From CALJUZ01 sp003387805 (GTDB taxonomy: Bacteria; Bacillota; Limnochordia; Limnochordales; ZCTH02-B6), in NCBI GenBank assembly GCA_937975235.1, contig CALJUZ010000001.1, positions 1-64,000 of the forward strand: a stretch of DNA of 64,000 nucleotides, given 5' to 3'. Under the pieces are notes generated by a model. That model ran no database searches. It was not told where the DNA came from and saw only the letters and a program-made list of their open reading frames with translations. Of this stretch, positions 28,272 to 39,100 are shown piece after piece. Numbering within the stretch: the stretch's first letter is position 1; each line of letters starts with the position of its first letter. The position numbers were made by a program, and so were the translations under genes.

Positions 28272-29453
28272 GTGTCGGAAACGCTGCGAATACTGCACTT
28301 GGCCGATTTGCATTTGGGCTGGAAACCGCATTTTCTCGGCCCGCTGGCGGAGGAGCGGCAGCGGGAGCGCGACGGCTTGCTGCGGCGGGCCGTCGATTTC
28401 GTGCTGCAGGAGCGGGCGGCGGACATGGTGGTCATCGCGGGCGACCTCTTCGAAACGCACACGCCGCCGTCGGGGCTGGTTGAGTCGGTCATCAGCGACC
28501 TGCAGCGCCTGGAGGCCGCGGGCGTTCCCGTGGTGACGGTGCCGGGCAACCACGACGAAATTACGTACGCCGACTCGGTGTACCGCGTCCACGGCGGGCG
28601 CTGGCCGGGCGTGCTGGTGCAAAATCCCATGCCCGAACACGTCGGCACCATCACGGTCAAGGGCGTCCCCGTGCACGTCTACGGCTTGGCGTACACGGGC
28701 GGGCTCACCCGCACGCGGCCGCCCATTGCCGAGTTTCCCCGCCTGGATCGGGACGGCGTCCACCTGGCCGTCTTCCACGGCTCCCTGGACTGGGACGCGG
28801 GCGACCGCAGCCTGCCGCTCATGTCACCCGCGCTGGCCGCCGCGGGCTACGACTACATCGCCCTCGGCCACATCCACCGGCCGGGCGAGAAAAAGGTGGG
28901 TCCCGGTCTGGCGGTGTACCCGGGCATGGTGGAGGGCAAGGGCTTCAGCGACCCGGGCACGGGCCGGTTTACCATCGTCGTCCTGCGCGTCGGACGGGAA
29001 GGGCCGCGCGTGCGGGCCGAGGGCGCCGAAGTGGTGCACGTCGCGGCGGGCGTGCGCCCGGTGCGGACCGTCGAGGTAGACGTGACCCCGCTGAAGGACC
29101 TGGATGCGCTGGAGCCGTCGATTCGCGAGGCGGCCGGGGCCGCCGGCGAGAGCGCGGCGGGCCCCGGCCCCATCGTGCAGGTGCGGCTGGTGGGCGCGGC
29201 GCCGGGCTTTATCGACGTGGAGGCGCTGACGGCCCGGCTGGCGGCCGGCTTCTACTTCCTGGAGATCATCGACGACACGGCCGCCTTCGACGACGCCGTC
29301 ATCGAGCGGCTGGCTCTGGAGCCGACGGTCCGGGGCGAGTTCGTCCGCCGCATGAGGGCCCTCATGGACGACGCCGAGGACGAGGCCGCCCGCGAGCTGG
29401 CGGCTCGCGCGCTGCGCCGCGGCCTGGCGGCCCTGGGGGGGATGGCCCCGTGA
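28272..29453 (+). CDS. SbcD/YhaO-type DNA repair exonuclease (Mre11 family)
   Basis: Encodes 393 residues from GTG 28272, nine bases after GGAGG. All metallophosphoesterase motifs for two Mn ions are visible: ILHLADLHLG (Asp12, His14), VVIAGDLFE, VPGNHDE, VFHGS and IALGHIHRPG. The C-terminal capping domain fits YhaO/SbcD proteins. With the coupled YhaN-like ATPase it should form a nuclease that trims DNA ends or hairpins. The next gene starts within its stop (GTGA). Similarity in layout to Bacillus YhaO-YhaN is higher than to E. coli SbcD-SbcC. Confidence 0.92.
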   Translation: MSETLRILHLADLHLGWKPHFLGPLAEERQRERDGLLRRAVDFVLQERAADMVVIAGDLFETHTPPSGLVESVISDLQRLEAAGVPVVTVPGNHDEITYADSVYRVHGGRWPGVLVQNPMPEHVGTITVKGVPVHVYGLAYTGGLTRTRPPIAEFPRLDRDGVHLAVFHGSLDWDAGDRSLPLMSPALAAAGYDYIALGHIHRPGEKKVGPGLAVYPGMVEGKGFSDPGTGRFTIVVLRVGREGPRVRAEGAEVVHVAAGVRPVRTVEVDVTPLKDLDALEPSIREAAGAAGESAAGPGPIVQVRLVGAAPGFIDVEALTARLAAGFYFLEIIDDTAAFDDAVIERLALEPTVRGEFVRRMRALMDDAEDEAARELAARALRRGLAALGGMAP

Positions 29454-32400
29454 GCGTCGCGTGGCGCCGCCTGACGCTGGCGGGCTTCGGCCGCTTCGAA
29501 AACGAGGTGGAAGTGCAGTTCGGCCCCGGCGCCAACGTGCTTGTCGCCCCCAACGAATCCGGCAAGTCGACGCTGGCCGCGGGCCTGACGGCGGTCTTGT
29601 TCGGCCTGCCCGCCACGGCCAATCCGGACGAGTTCAGCCAGGCCCGCTGGCGCAACTGGAACGAGCCGCCGCGCTTTGAGGGCACGCTGGAGTTTTCCGC
29701 GGGCGGGGAAGTGTACCGCATCCGGCGGCGCTTCGACACCCACGCGGTCACCGTCTCCCGCCGGACCGACGGCGGCTGGGAGGACGTGGTGACCGGCGAG
29801 CACAATCCGCGGGCCCGCCGTCCCAACGCCGAGTACGAGTCGTTTCTGCGCCGCACCGTCGGCGTCGCGAGCCGGGATTTGTTCACGGCCACCTTCGCCT
29901 TCACGCAGCCGCTGCCCGGCGCGGCCCGGCTGGACGAGCACGTGCAGGAGCTTCTGACGGGCGCGGGCGCGGCCCAGTTCAGCCGGGCGCTGGACGCGCT
30001 GGTCAGCGAAGGGCGCCGGCTGACCAAGTTCACGAAGAGCGCGGGCCTGAGTCCCCGCGACGCCGTCAACGACGGCGAGCTGGAGAAGGTGCAGGCCCGC
30101 ATCGACGCGCTGCGGGAAGCTCTGGAGGCCAGCCGGGCGGCGGTGGACCGGAGTCAGGCCCTTCAGGAGGACATCAGCCGCGCCCAGGCCGAGCTGGCCG
30201 CGGTCCGCCGGGAGCTGGAGCAGGTAGAGGAGCAAGTCGAGGCCTGGACCCGGTGGCAGCAGCTGCGGGACCAACAGCGGGCCGCCCTGCAGCAGCAGGC
30301 GCAGCTGCAGCGGGCGTGGGACACGTACCGCTCGCTGGAGGAGGAGCTGAAGTCCCGGCGCCGGGCGCTGCAGGAGGAGTTTCCCGACCTTCTGGGCGCG
30401 CCGGAGGGCACCGGGCAGAGGCTGGAAGAGCTGGAGCAGCTGCAGTCCGCCGCGGAGGCTCTGCGCCGCCAGCTGGCCGCGGAGCTGACCACCCTCAGGC
30501 GACGGGCCGGCGAGCTGCTGGCCGAATGGCGGCAGTTCGCGGCGGAGCGGGAGCGCTGGTGGGCCCTGCGGGACCGGCTCCGCACCGAGTTCGCGCCTTT
30601 TGAGGAAGCCGGGGAGGAGGCCCGGGGCTTCTACGCTTCCTACCGCGCCGCGAAGGCCGCGTTGGAGCTGCAGGCGGAGCAGGTGCGGGCGGAGCTGCAA
30701 AGGCGGGAGGAGGCGCGAGCCGCCCTGGCCCGGGAGCGGGCCCGTTTCGCCGAAGCCTACGGCGATCTGGACGAGCTGGGCGACGACGCGGCGGCCGCCG
30801 CCGAGGAGCGCGCGCAGCTGCTGGAGGAGCGGGAGCGGCTGGTCCCGGCGCTGGACGCCGCGCGCCGGAAACGTCAAACCGAGCGCCGGCGTGACATGGC
30901 TCTCCGAGCCGCGGCGGCCGTCCTGGGCGCCGCCCTGGCGGCGCTGGCGCCTCTTGCCGACCCGATGCCCGTTTGGCTGCTGGTCACGGGCTTGTCCCTG
31001 GCGGTCCTGGGCGCCGTGGGCCTCCTGCAAACGGCCCGGGCGCCGGTTTCGACGCCCGAAATCGAGGAGCTGACGGCGCGTCTGCAGGCGGTGGACGACG
31101 CGCTGGCGGCTGAAACCCGGCTCGGTTCATACACCGGCCTCGGCATCCCCGACCTCCGCGCGCTGCGGGAACGTCTGCTGGCGCGGCGGCAGGCCGCCGC
31201 GGCGGTGGCCGAGCGCGAAGCCGCGGCGCCCCCGTCGGACCAGGAGCTGCCGGCACGGCTGGAACGGGCCGAGGCGGAGCTGCAGCGGTTTCTCGACTTG
31301 ACGGCGCCGGGCCGCGAACGGTTCGGTGACGGCGTCGAGAGGGCCTATGAGCAATGGGCGGCGCTGCGGGAGGAGGAGAGGCGGACGCGGCTGGAGCTGC
31401 TGTCCTTCAGCCGCCGCCATTTCGGCGTGGAGAGCGTCACGCCTGAAAGCGCGCCGGTGGACGGGCTGGCCGCGGAAGGCATTCCGGGAGCGTGGCGGGC
31501 CCTGGCCCGCATGCTGGAGGACGCGGGCGCGGCGCCGCCGCGGGACGTGGGCCGGCTGGTGGCCGCCGTCGCGGAGCTGGACGACGAGCACGTGGCCAAG
31601 GCCGCCGCGGCCCGCTTCGAGGTGAGCCCCGAAGCGGAAGGCCTGACCCGGCGCACGGCCGAACTGGCCGCGCGGCTGGAGCCCGTGCTGCGGGCGGCCG
31701 GCGGCGACGTGGGCGGCGCCCGCCGCCGCTGGGCCGAATACGTGCGGCGCGCCGCCGCGGCCGATATGGTGGAGAAGGAGCTGCGGGGCGTTTTGGCCGG
31801 CCAGGGCGCCCAATCCGACGAGGAACTGCACGCCCGCGCGCTGGCCGCGGCCAACGAGGCCCTCGATGCCCGCCGCCGGCTGGCCGAGCTGGCGGAACGG
31901 CACGTGGGGCTGCCGGCGCCCGACGATGACACGGCGCCGGCGGAAGTCCGGGCCGCCATCCACCGGCTCGCCGCCCGCCGCGACGAGCTGCAGCGGCGGA
32001 AACAAGACACGGAGGAGCGGCTCTTTCAGCTGCGGGAACAGCTGGCCGACGTGGCGGGCCGCACCGTCATCAACGTGGCCGAGGCCGAGCTGGAGCTGGA
32101 AGAGCTGGAGAAGGAACGGGCCCGCCTGGCGCGGGAGGTGGACGTGGTGGCCTTGGCCTACCGGGAGCTGCGCCACGCGGCCGACGCGTTTCGCAGCGCC
32201 CATCGCGACCGGCTGGCCCGGCGGGCCGGCGAGTACTGGCGGCGTTTCACGGGCCGCGACCGCCGAATCGTGCTGGACGAAAACTTCGGCGTGCAGGTGC
32301 AGGATCCGGACGGTCCCCGGCACGGGGTGAGCCAGCTGAGCCAGGGCGCCCGGGATCAGCTGTATTTGGCCCTGCGGCTGGCCATCGCGGATCTGGTGGC

Positions 32401-32578
32401 CGACGACGTCGCGCTGCCGCTGCTGCTGGACGACCCGTTCGTCAACTGCGACGACCGGCGCCTGGCCCGCATCCGGGAGGCGCTGACGGCGCTGGAAGGG
32501 ACGCGGCAGATCATTCTTTTCAGCCACCGGGACGTGTTTGCCGGCTGGGGAACGCCGGTGGCGCCGGCGCATGACTAA
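29450..32578 (+). CDS. YhaN/SbcC-type AAA ATPase (Rad50 family) with central membrane segments
   Basis: Encodes 1042 residues from GTG 29450, overlapping the nuclease stop by four bases. The Walker A is APNESGKST (33-41). Long coiled-coil arms (about 200-480 and 550-930) flank two hydrophobic helices at about 480-528, as in YhaN of Bacillus, suggesting membrane association. There is no CxxC zinc hook. Near the end come the signature LSQGARDQLYLALRLA (about 964), Walker B/D-loop LLLDDPFVNCDD and the switch His in LFSHRD. It is the ATP-driven partner of the preceding exonuclease. Confidence 0.9.
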   Translation: MSVAWRRLTLAGFGRFENEVEVQFGPGANVLVAPNESGKSTLAAGLTAVLFGLPATANPDEFSQARWRNWNEPPRFEGTLEFSAGGEVYRIRRRFDTHAVTVSRRTDGGWEDVVTGEHNPRARRPNAEYESFLRRTVGVASRDLFTATFAFTQPLPGAARLDEHVQELLTGAGAAQFSRALDALVSEGRRLTKFTKSAGLSPRDAVNDGELEKVQARIDALREALEASRAAVDRSQALQEDISRAQAELAAVRRELEQVEEQVEAWTRWQQLRDQQRAALQQQAQLQRAWDTYRSLEEELKSRRRALQEEFPDLLGAPEGTGQRLEELEQLQSAAEALRRQLAAELTTLRRRAGELLAEWRQFAAERERWWALRDRLRTEFAPFEEAGEEARGFYASYRAAKAALELQAEQVRAELQRREEARAALARERARFAEAYGDLDELGDDAAAAAEERAQLLEERERLVPALDAARRKRQTERRRDMALRAAAAVLGAALAALAPLADPMPVWLLVTGLSLAVLGAVGLLQTARAPVSTPEIEELTARLQAVDDALAAETRLGSYTGLGIPDLRALRERLLARRQAAAAVAEREAAAPPSDQELPARLERAEAELQRFLDLTAPGRERFGDGVERAYEQWAALREEERRTRLELLSFSRRHFGVESVTPESAPVDGLAAEGIPGAWRALARMLEDAGAAPPRDVGRLVAAVAELDDEHVAKAAAARFEVSPEAEGLTRRTAELAARLEPVLRAAGGDVGGARRRWAEYVRRAAAADMVEKELRGVLAGQGAQSDEELHARALAAANEALDARRRLAELAERHVGLPAPDDDTAPAEVRAAIHRLAARRDELQRRKQDTEERLFQLREQLADVAGRTVINVAEAELELEELEKERARLAREVDVVALAYRELRHAADAFRSAHRDRLARRAGEYWRRFTGRDRRIVLDENFGVQVQDPDGPRHGVSQLSQGARDQLYLALRLAIADLVADDVALPLLLDDPFVNCDDRRLARIREALTALEGTRQIILFSHRDVFAGWGTPVAPAHD

Positions 32579-32615
32579 GCCGCAAGAGGAGAGCGGCAGG
32601 CAGGGAGGGGCGCGG

Positions 32616-35600
32616 GTGAAGCTGCGGTTTTGGCTCGGCCGGGCCGGGACGGGCAAGACCCATGCGGCGCTGCAGGCCATTCGGGAGGAGGCCAAGCGAA
32701 GTCCCGACGGCCCGCCGGTGGTGCTGCTGACGCCGGAGCAGGCCACGTTCCAGATGGAGCGGGCCCTGCTGACCGGCGGCCACCTGCGGGCGTCCCACCG
32801 GGCCCAGGTGCTGAGCTTTGAGCGCCTGGCCCAGCGGGTCATGCAGGCCGCCGGCGGCGGCGCGCGGCCCCGCCTGGGCGAGCTGGGCAAGCGCATGGTG
32901 CTGCGCGCGCTCATCCAGAAGCACGGCGGGGAACTGAAACTGTTCGGCCGGGCCGCCCGCCGGCAAGGGTTCGTCGACAAGCTGGCGGCGACGCTGACGG
33001 AGCTCAAGCAGTACCGCGTCGGCCCCGACGACCTGGACGCGCGCGCCCGCCGGGCCGCGGACGACCCGGTGCTGGCCGTCAAGCTGCACGACTTGGCCCT
33101 CGTGTACCGTTCCTTCACCGAGTACACCGCGGATCGGTTCACCGACCCGGATGACGTGCTCAGCGTGGTGGCGGGCGTCTTGCCCGGGTCGGGCGTGCTC
33201 ACGGGCGCCCGCGTGTGGGTGGACGGGTTCACCGGTTTCACGCCGCAGGAGCTGGCGGTGCTGCGGGCCGTCTGGCAAACGGCGGAGCGGATGGATATCG
33301 CGCTGTGCCTGGATCCCGACCAGGACGACGACTTGTTCGCCCCGACGCGGGAGACGTACGAGCGCCTCCTGAACATGGCCGCCGAAGACCGCATCGAGGT
33401 GGAGGAGCCCGTCGTCTTGGCCGCGGATCCGCCGGCCCGCTTTCGCGCCGTGCCCGAACTGGCCCACCTGGAGCGGGAGCTGTTCAAGCGGGCGGCCAAG
33501 CCCTATGCCGGCGCGCTGCCCTCGCGCGCCCCGGAGCAAGGCGCCGGGGCAGCCGTTGAGCCTCCGCTCAAGATCGTGGCGGCCGCCAATCCGCGAATCG
33601 AGGTGGAAGCCGCGGCCCGGGAAATTTTGCGGCTGTGCCGCGAGCGGGGCTGGCGTTTCCGGGACATGGCCGTCATCGTCCGGCATCTGGAGCCTTACAA
33701 AGACCTGATAGAGGCCGTGTTTTCACACTACGGCATTCCGTACTTCATCGACAGCCGCCGCTCGCTGTCCCACCATCCGCTGATTGAACTGGTGCGGTCG
33801 GCGCTGGAGGCCGCGGCGGGGCAGCGGACCGAGGCCGTCATACGCTGCCTGAAGACGGACTTTTTCCCGGTGACCCGGGACGAGGTGGACCGGCTGGAAA
33901 ACTACGCCCTGGAGCACGGCATCGACGGACGGGGCTGGATGCAGACCCGGCCGTGGCGCTACGTGCGCCGCTACACGCTGGAGCCCGAGGAGGCCCGGCC
34001 TACGGCGGAGCAGGAGCGGTATCTGGAGGAGATCAACGACATCCGTGATCGCGCGGTGGCGCCGCTGCGCCGCCTGCGCCGGCGCCTGAGCGAGGCGCGG
34101 TACGGCACCGAGCTGGCGGCCGCGGTGTGGCGATTTCTGGAAGACGTGGGGGCGGCCGCGACGCTGGAGCGCTGGATGGCCGAGGCCGACGCGGCGGGCC
34201 GGCCCGACGAGGTGCAGGAACACCGGCGGGCGTGGCAAGGCGTGGTGCAGGTGCTGGACGAGTTCGCCGCCGCGCTGGGCGCCACGCAGCCTTCCGTCAG
34301 CGAGTTCCGGCAAATCGTGGAGGCGGGGCTGGAAACGCTGCGGGTAGGCATGGTCCCGCCGGGGCTGGACCAGGTCATGGTGGGCTCGGTGGAGCGATCC
34401 CGCCAGCCCGACATCCGCGCCGCGCTGGTTCTGGGCGCGGGCGACGGCCGCTTCCCGCCCGCACCGGCCGAGGACGTCATTTTCACCGACGCGGAGCGGC
34501 AGCAGCTGGCGGCCATGGACGTGGAGCTGTCGCCCACCAGCCGCGAACAGCTGGTCCGCGAGCAGTACCTGATCTACATTTCGCTGACGCGCGCCAGCGA
34601 GTATTTGTGGCTCAGTTATCCCGCGGCCGACGGCGCGGGCAAAGAGCAGGCGCCGGCGGCCGTGGTGCGGCGGCTGGTGAAAATGTTTCCCCATGTACCG
34701 GTGGTTTCCGAGCCGGTGGAACCCGCCTCCGACGAGGCGCTGCTGGCGCGCGTCGCGGACCGCGCGGACCTGGCGGCCACGGTGGCCCGGCGCCTGCGGC
34801 GCCACCGCTCGGGCGAGGCGGCGGGGCCGCTCTGGTGGCATCTCTACGACTGGATCGCGCGCGGCGGTCTCGGCGGCGCCGTTCCTCCGGCGGCGGAGAA
34901 GGTGTTCGCCGCGCTGAACCACCACAACGCCGTGCCGCCGCTGGCGGAAGACGTGACCGCGGCCCTGTACGGCCCGGTGCTCCAAGGCAGCGTGTCGCGC
35001 CTGGAGAGCTACGCCCAGTGCGCCTTCAAACATTTCGCCCGGTACAGTTTGCGCCTGCAGGAGCGGCCTCGCTGGGTGCTGGACGCCGCCCAGAGCGGCA
35101 CCTTCGTGCACGCCGCGCTCAAGCTGTTCGTGGAGCGTTTGAGCGGCTCCGGCGCCGACTGGGGGGCCCTGAGCGACGACGAGGCGCTGGCACTGGCTGA
35201 TGCGTGCGTGGACAGCCTCATTCCGCACCTGGGCGGCGAGATTTTGCTGAGCTCGGCGCGGCACGGGTTTCTGGCCGGCGTGCTGCGCCGGGCCGTACGG
35301 CGGGCGGTGCTGCTGTTGACCGAGCACGCGCGCCGGGGCCGGTTCCGTCCCGTGCACGTGGAGCTGACCTTCGGCCGCGGCGCCCGGGGCGTGGAGCCGC
35401 TGGTGCTCCTCCTGGAGGACGGCGGGCGGCTGGAGCTGTCGGGTCAAATCGACCGCGTTGACACGGCCGAGGACGGCGGCCGCCGCTGGGTGCGGATCAT
35501 CGACTACAAGAGCTCGAAGCGAGACCTGTCCATAACGGAGGTAGCCCACGGCCTGTCCCTGCAGCTGCCGCTCTATCTGGCCGCCGTGCTGGAGCTGGCC

Positions 35601-36110
35601 GAAAGTGGCCGCATCGCGGGCGGCCCCGCGGAGCCGGCGGCCCTTGTCTACTTCCCCGTGCGGGAGACCCTGGTCCGCATCGACGCGCCCGTGCCGGAGG
35701 AGAAGCTGGAGGCCATGCTGAAGCGGGCGCTCCGCATGCGCGGCTTGTTCATCGATGATCCCGACGTGCTGCGGGCCATGGCCGACGACGTGGACGGCGG
35801 CTCGCAGCTTCTGAACGTTTCGGTGACGAAACGGGGCCACGTGGACAAGCGCAGCAACACCACCGACGCGGAGGGCTTCGCCGCGCTCACCGGCTTCGCC
35901 CGGCGCAAGGCCGCGGAGCTGGCCCGGAGCATCCGCGCGGGCGACGTCCGGGTCGCGCCCTTCGCCTTGGGCGACGACACGGCGTGCCGCTTCTGCCCGT
36001 ACAAGCCCGTCTGCCAGTTCGATCCGCTCCTGGAGGGCAACGGCTACCGCATGCTGGAGGACTGGTCCCGGGACGAAGCCTGGCAGCGCATCAGGGAGGC
36101 GGGATCATGA
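32616..36110 (+). CDS. addB: ATP-dependent helicase/nuclease subunit B
   Basis: Encodes 1164 residues from GTG 32616, placed by GGGAGGGG just upstream and because the protein then opens with KLRFWLGRAGTGKTH, the expected N-terminal Walker A. The C-terminal RecB-type nuclease has GQIDRVD and IIDYKSSKR. The four iron-sulfur cysteines are present: one in YAQCAFKHF and three in CRFCPYKPVC, matching Bacillus AddB. With AddA it resects double-strand breaks and responds to Chi. Helicase motifs other than Walker A are degenerate, as usual for AddB. Confidence 0.96.
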   Translation: MKLRFWLGRAGTGKTHAALQAIREEAKRSPDGPPVVLLTPEQATFQMERALLTGGHLRASHRAQVLSFERLAQRVMQAAGGGARPRLGELGKRMVLRALIQKHGGELKLFGRAARRQGFVDKLAATLTELKQYRVGPDDLDARARRAADDPVLAVKLHDLALVYRSFTEYTADRFTDPDDVLSVVAGVLPGSGVLTGARVWVDGFTGFTPQELAVLRAVWQTAERMDIALCLDPDQDDDLFAPTRETYERLLNMAAEDRIEVEEPVVLAADPPARFRAVPELAHLERELFKRAAKPYAGALPSRAPEQGAGAAVEPPLKIVAAANPRIEVEAAAREILRLCRERGWRFRDMAVIVRHLEPYKDLIEAVFSHYGIPYFIDSRRSLSHHPLIELVRSALEAAAGQRTEAVIRCLKTDFFPVTRDEVDRLENYALEHGIDGRGWMQTRPWRYVRRYTLEPEEARPTAEQERYLEEINDIRDRAVAPLRRLRRRLSEARYGTELAAAVWRFLEDVGAAATLERWMAEADAAGRPDEVQEHRRAWQGVVQVLDEFAAALGATQPSVSEFRQIVEAGLETLRVGMVPPGLDQVMVGSVERSRQPDIRAALVLGAGDGRFPPAPAEDVIFTDAERQQLAAMDVELSPTSREQLVREQYLIYISLTRASEYLWLSYPAADGAGKEQAPAAVVRRLVKMFPHVPVVSEPVEPASDEALLARVADRADLAATVARRLRRHRSGEAAGPLWWHLYDWIARGGLGGAVPPAAEKVFAALNHHNAVPPLAEDVTAALYGPVLQGSVSRLESYAQCAFKHFARYSLRLQERPRWVLDAAQSGTFVHAALKLFVERLSGSGADWGALSDDEALALADACVDSLIPHLGGEILLSSARHGFLAGVLRRAVRRAVLLLTEHARRGRFRPVHVELTFGRGARGVEPLVLLLEDGGRLELSGQIDRVDTAEDGGRRWVRIIDYKSSKRDLSITEVAHGLSLQLPLYLAAVLELAESGRIAGGPAEPAALVYFPVRETLVRIDAPVPEEKLEAMLKRALRMRGLFIDDPDVLRAMADDVDGGSQLLNVSVTKRGHVDKRSNTTDAEGFAALTGFARRKAAELARSIRAGDVRVAPFALGDDTACRFCPYKPVCQFDPLLEGNGYRMLEDWSRDEAWQRIREAGS

Positions 36111-39100
36111 GCGGGGTGCGCTGGACGCCGGCGCAGCAGCGGGCTTTGACGACCCGCGGCCGTCACCTGCTGGTGTCCGCGGCGGCGGGGTCGGGCAAGA
36201 CCGCGGTGCTGGTGGAACGCATCGTGCGCCGGATCACGGAGGAAGGCGGGGACATCGATGGGCTGCTGGTGGTGACGTTTACCGACGCCGCGGCGACGCA
36301 GATGCGGGATCGGATCCGGGAAGCGGTGGAGGAACGCCTGGCGGCCCGTCCCGGCGACACGCACTTAAGCCGCCAGCTCCTGCTGCTGCCGCGCGCGGAC
36401 ATCGCCACGCTGCACTCGTTTTGCCTGGACGTGGTGCGGCGTCACTTTTACGCTCTCGGGCTGGATCCGAACGTGCGCGTCATGGACGAGCACGAAGCGC
36501 ACCTGACCCGGCTGGAAGCGCTGGACCTGGTTCTGGAAGAGGCGTACGACCGCATGGACGAGGACAGGCCCTTCGCGCGCCTGGTGGACGGGTACGCCGG
36601 GCAGGGAGGTGATCAGGCGCTGCAGCGGCTGATGCTGGCGCTGCACGACTACGCGCGCAGCCTGCCGGATCCGGCGGGCTGGCTGCGGGAGGCGGGCCGG
36701 GCGTACCAGCGGCTGGACGAGGCCACCTTTGACGAAACGCCCTGGGCCCGGGAGCTGCAGCTGCACGCCCGCGTCGTCATCGGCCGCGCCATCCGCCTGC
36801 TGGAGCGCGCGCTGTCCCTGGCCTGCGGGCCGGGCGGCGCCGCGGCCCACGCGGAAACCATCGAGGCCGACATCCAGCGGCTGGAGGGGCTGCGGGAAGC
36901 CGCGGGGCGGAGCTGGTCCGCGCTGGCCGCGGCGGCCGAAGCCGCTCTGTTTCCGGGCGCCAAGCGGGCGGCCAAAGACGACGGCGACCCGGACGTGCGG
37001 ACCGCCACGCTGGAGCTGCGCAACAAGGCGAAGCGGCTCATGCAGCAGCTGTACGACCGCCTGCTGTCGCGCCCTTTGGCGGAGCAGCTGGCGGCGCTGC
37101 GGGATCTGGCGCCCGTGGCCGCGTCGCTGGTGGAGCACGTCGTCCGGCTGGACGAAGCGTACGCCGAAATCAAGGCGGCCCGGGGCGTCATCGACTTTGG
37201 GGACATCGAGCATTTTTGCCTGAAGCTGCTGGACGACCAGGCCGTCGCGGAGCAAATCCGCAGCCGCTACGACGAAGTGCTGGTGGACGAATGCCAGGAC
37301 CTCAACGGCGTCCAGGACGAAATTTTGCGGCGCATCGTCCGCCCGCCCCAACAGGGCGGCGAGCTGTTCATGGTCGGCGACGTCAAGCAGAGCATCTACC
37401 GTTTCCGGCAGGCGGATCCGGGGCTGTTCCTGGAACGCTACCGCCGCGCGTCGCCCGAGGAGGACGCGCCGGAACAGCGCATCGACCTGCGGGAGAACTT
37501 CCGCAGCCGCCGCGCCATCGTCGACGCGGTCAACTTCATCTTTCGCCAAATCATGACCCCCGGCGCGGCGGAGATGGCGTACGGCCCCGAGGCCGAGCTG
37601 GTTTTCGGCGCGTCCTTCGGCCCGCCGGATCCCGGGACCGGGCGGGGCGGCGACGTGCCCGTGGAGGTCCACTTGCTGGAGAAAAGCGGCGCGGCCGGCG
37701 CCGCGCCCGGCGAGCCCGACGCCGGCGGTGCGGAGGCCGAGGCCGCCGGCGCCGCGGACGACCTGCTGGCGGACATGTCGTCTTTTCAGCGGGAGGCGGT
37801 TCTCGTGGCCCGGCGCATCCAGCAGCTGGTGCGGGGCGGCGAGGCCGTGGTGTGGGACCGGGCCGCGGGCCGCTATCGCCCGGCCCGCTACGGCGACATC
37901 GTCATTCTCCTGCGGACCGTGCGGCACCGGGCCAACGAACTCATCGACGTGCTGGCGCGCATGGACGTGCCCGCGTACGCGGAACTGGGCACGGGCTACT
38001 TCGCGGCCGCCGAGGTGGAGACCATGATGGCGCTGCTGGCGGTGCTGGACAACCCGCGGCAGGACATCGAGCTGGCCGCGGTGCTGCGGTCGCCGATGGT
38101 GGGCTGCAGCGTGGACGATCTGGCCCGCATCCGGCTCTGCCGGCCGGACGGCGACTTTTTCGACGCGGTCGTGGCCGCTGCGGCCGCGCCGGAGCTGGGC
38201 GAGCTGCAGTCGCGGCTCGCGGCGTTCCTTGGCTTTCTGGAGCAGGCCCGCACCGACGCCCGGCGCATGCCCCTTTCGCGCCTCGTCTGGCGCCTGCTTC
38301 AGCAAACCGGCTACTTTGACTACGTGGGCGCCATGCCCGGCGGGCGGCAGCGCCAGGCCAATCTGCGCGCGCTGCACGAGCGGGCCCGGCAATTCGACAC
38401 GTTCGCGCGCCACGGTCTGGCCCGGTTCCTGCGCTTCATCGAGCGCCTGCGGGAAGCGGAGGGCGATCTAGGCACCGCGCCGGCGGCGGGCGAGGGCGAG
38501 GACGTGGTGCGCGTCATGAGCGTGCACAAGAGCAAAGGGCTGCAGTTTCCCATCGTCTTCGTCGTGGGCTGCGGACGGTCGTTCCAGGACCGGCCCGTCC
38601 ACCCTGACGCCGCGTTCCAGCAGCATCTCGGCGTGGGCCTGCGCATCGTGGACCCGGAGCGGCGCCTGTCCGAACCGTCGCTGCTGCACGCGGCCGCCCG
38701 GGCCCGCCGCCGGCGGGAGGAGCTGGCCGAGGAGATGCGGCTGCTGTACGTCGCGCTGACCCGGGCCCAGGAGCGCCTGATTCTGGTGGGCGCAGACGAT
38801 CTGGAGGCCAAGGCGCCCGGCTGGGCCACCGACCGGCCCGCCCACGTGTGGCCGCTGCCCGACGAGGACTTGCTGGCCGCCGGCAGCTGGCTGGACTGGC
38901 TGGCGCCCGCGTGGATGCGCCATCCCGGAGCCGCGGCGCTGCGGGAGCTGGCGGGCGGGGACGGGCCGCCTTTGCTGGAGGGAGACCCCTCCCGCTGGGA
39001 CTTCCGCGTCTGGACCGCCGACGACTTGCAAGAGGCGGCCGACGACGAGGGCGCCGGGACGGGCGTGCGCGTGTCCTGGCCGAAGGTGGCGGCACTGCGG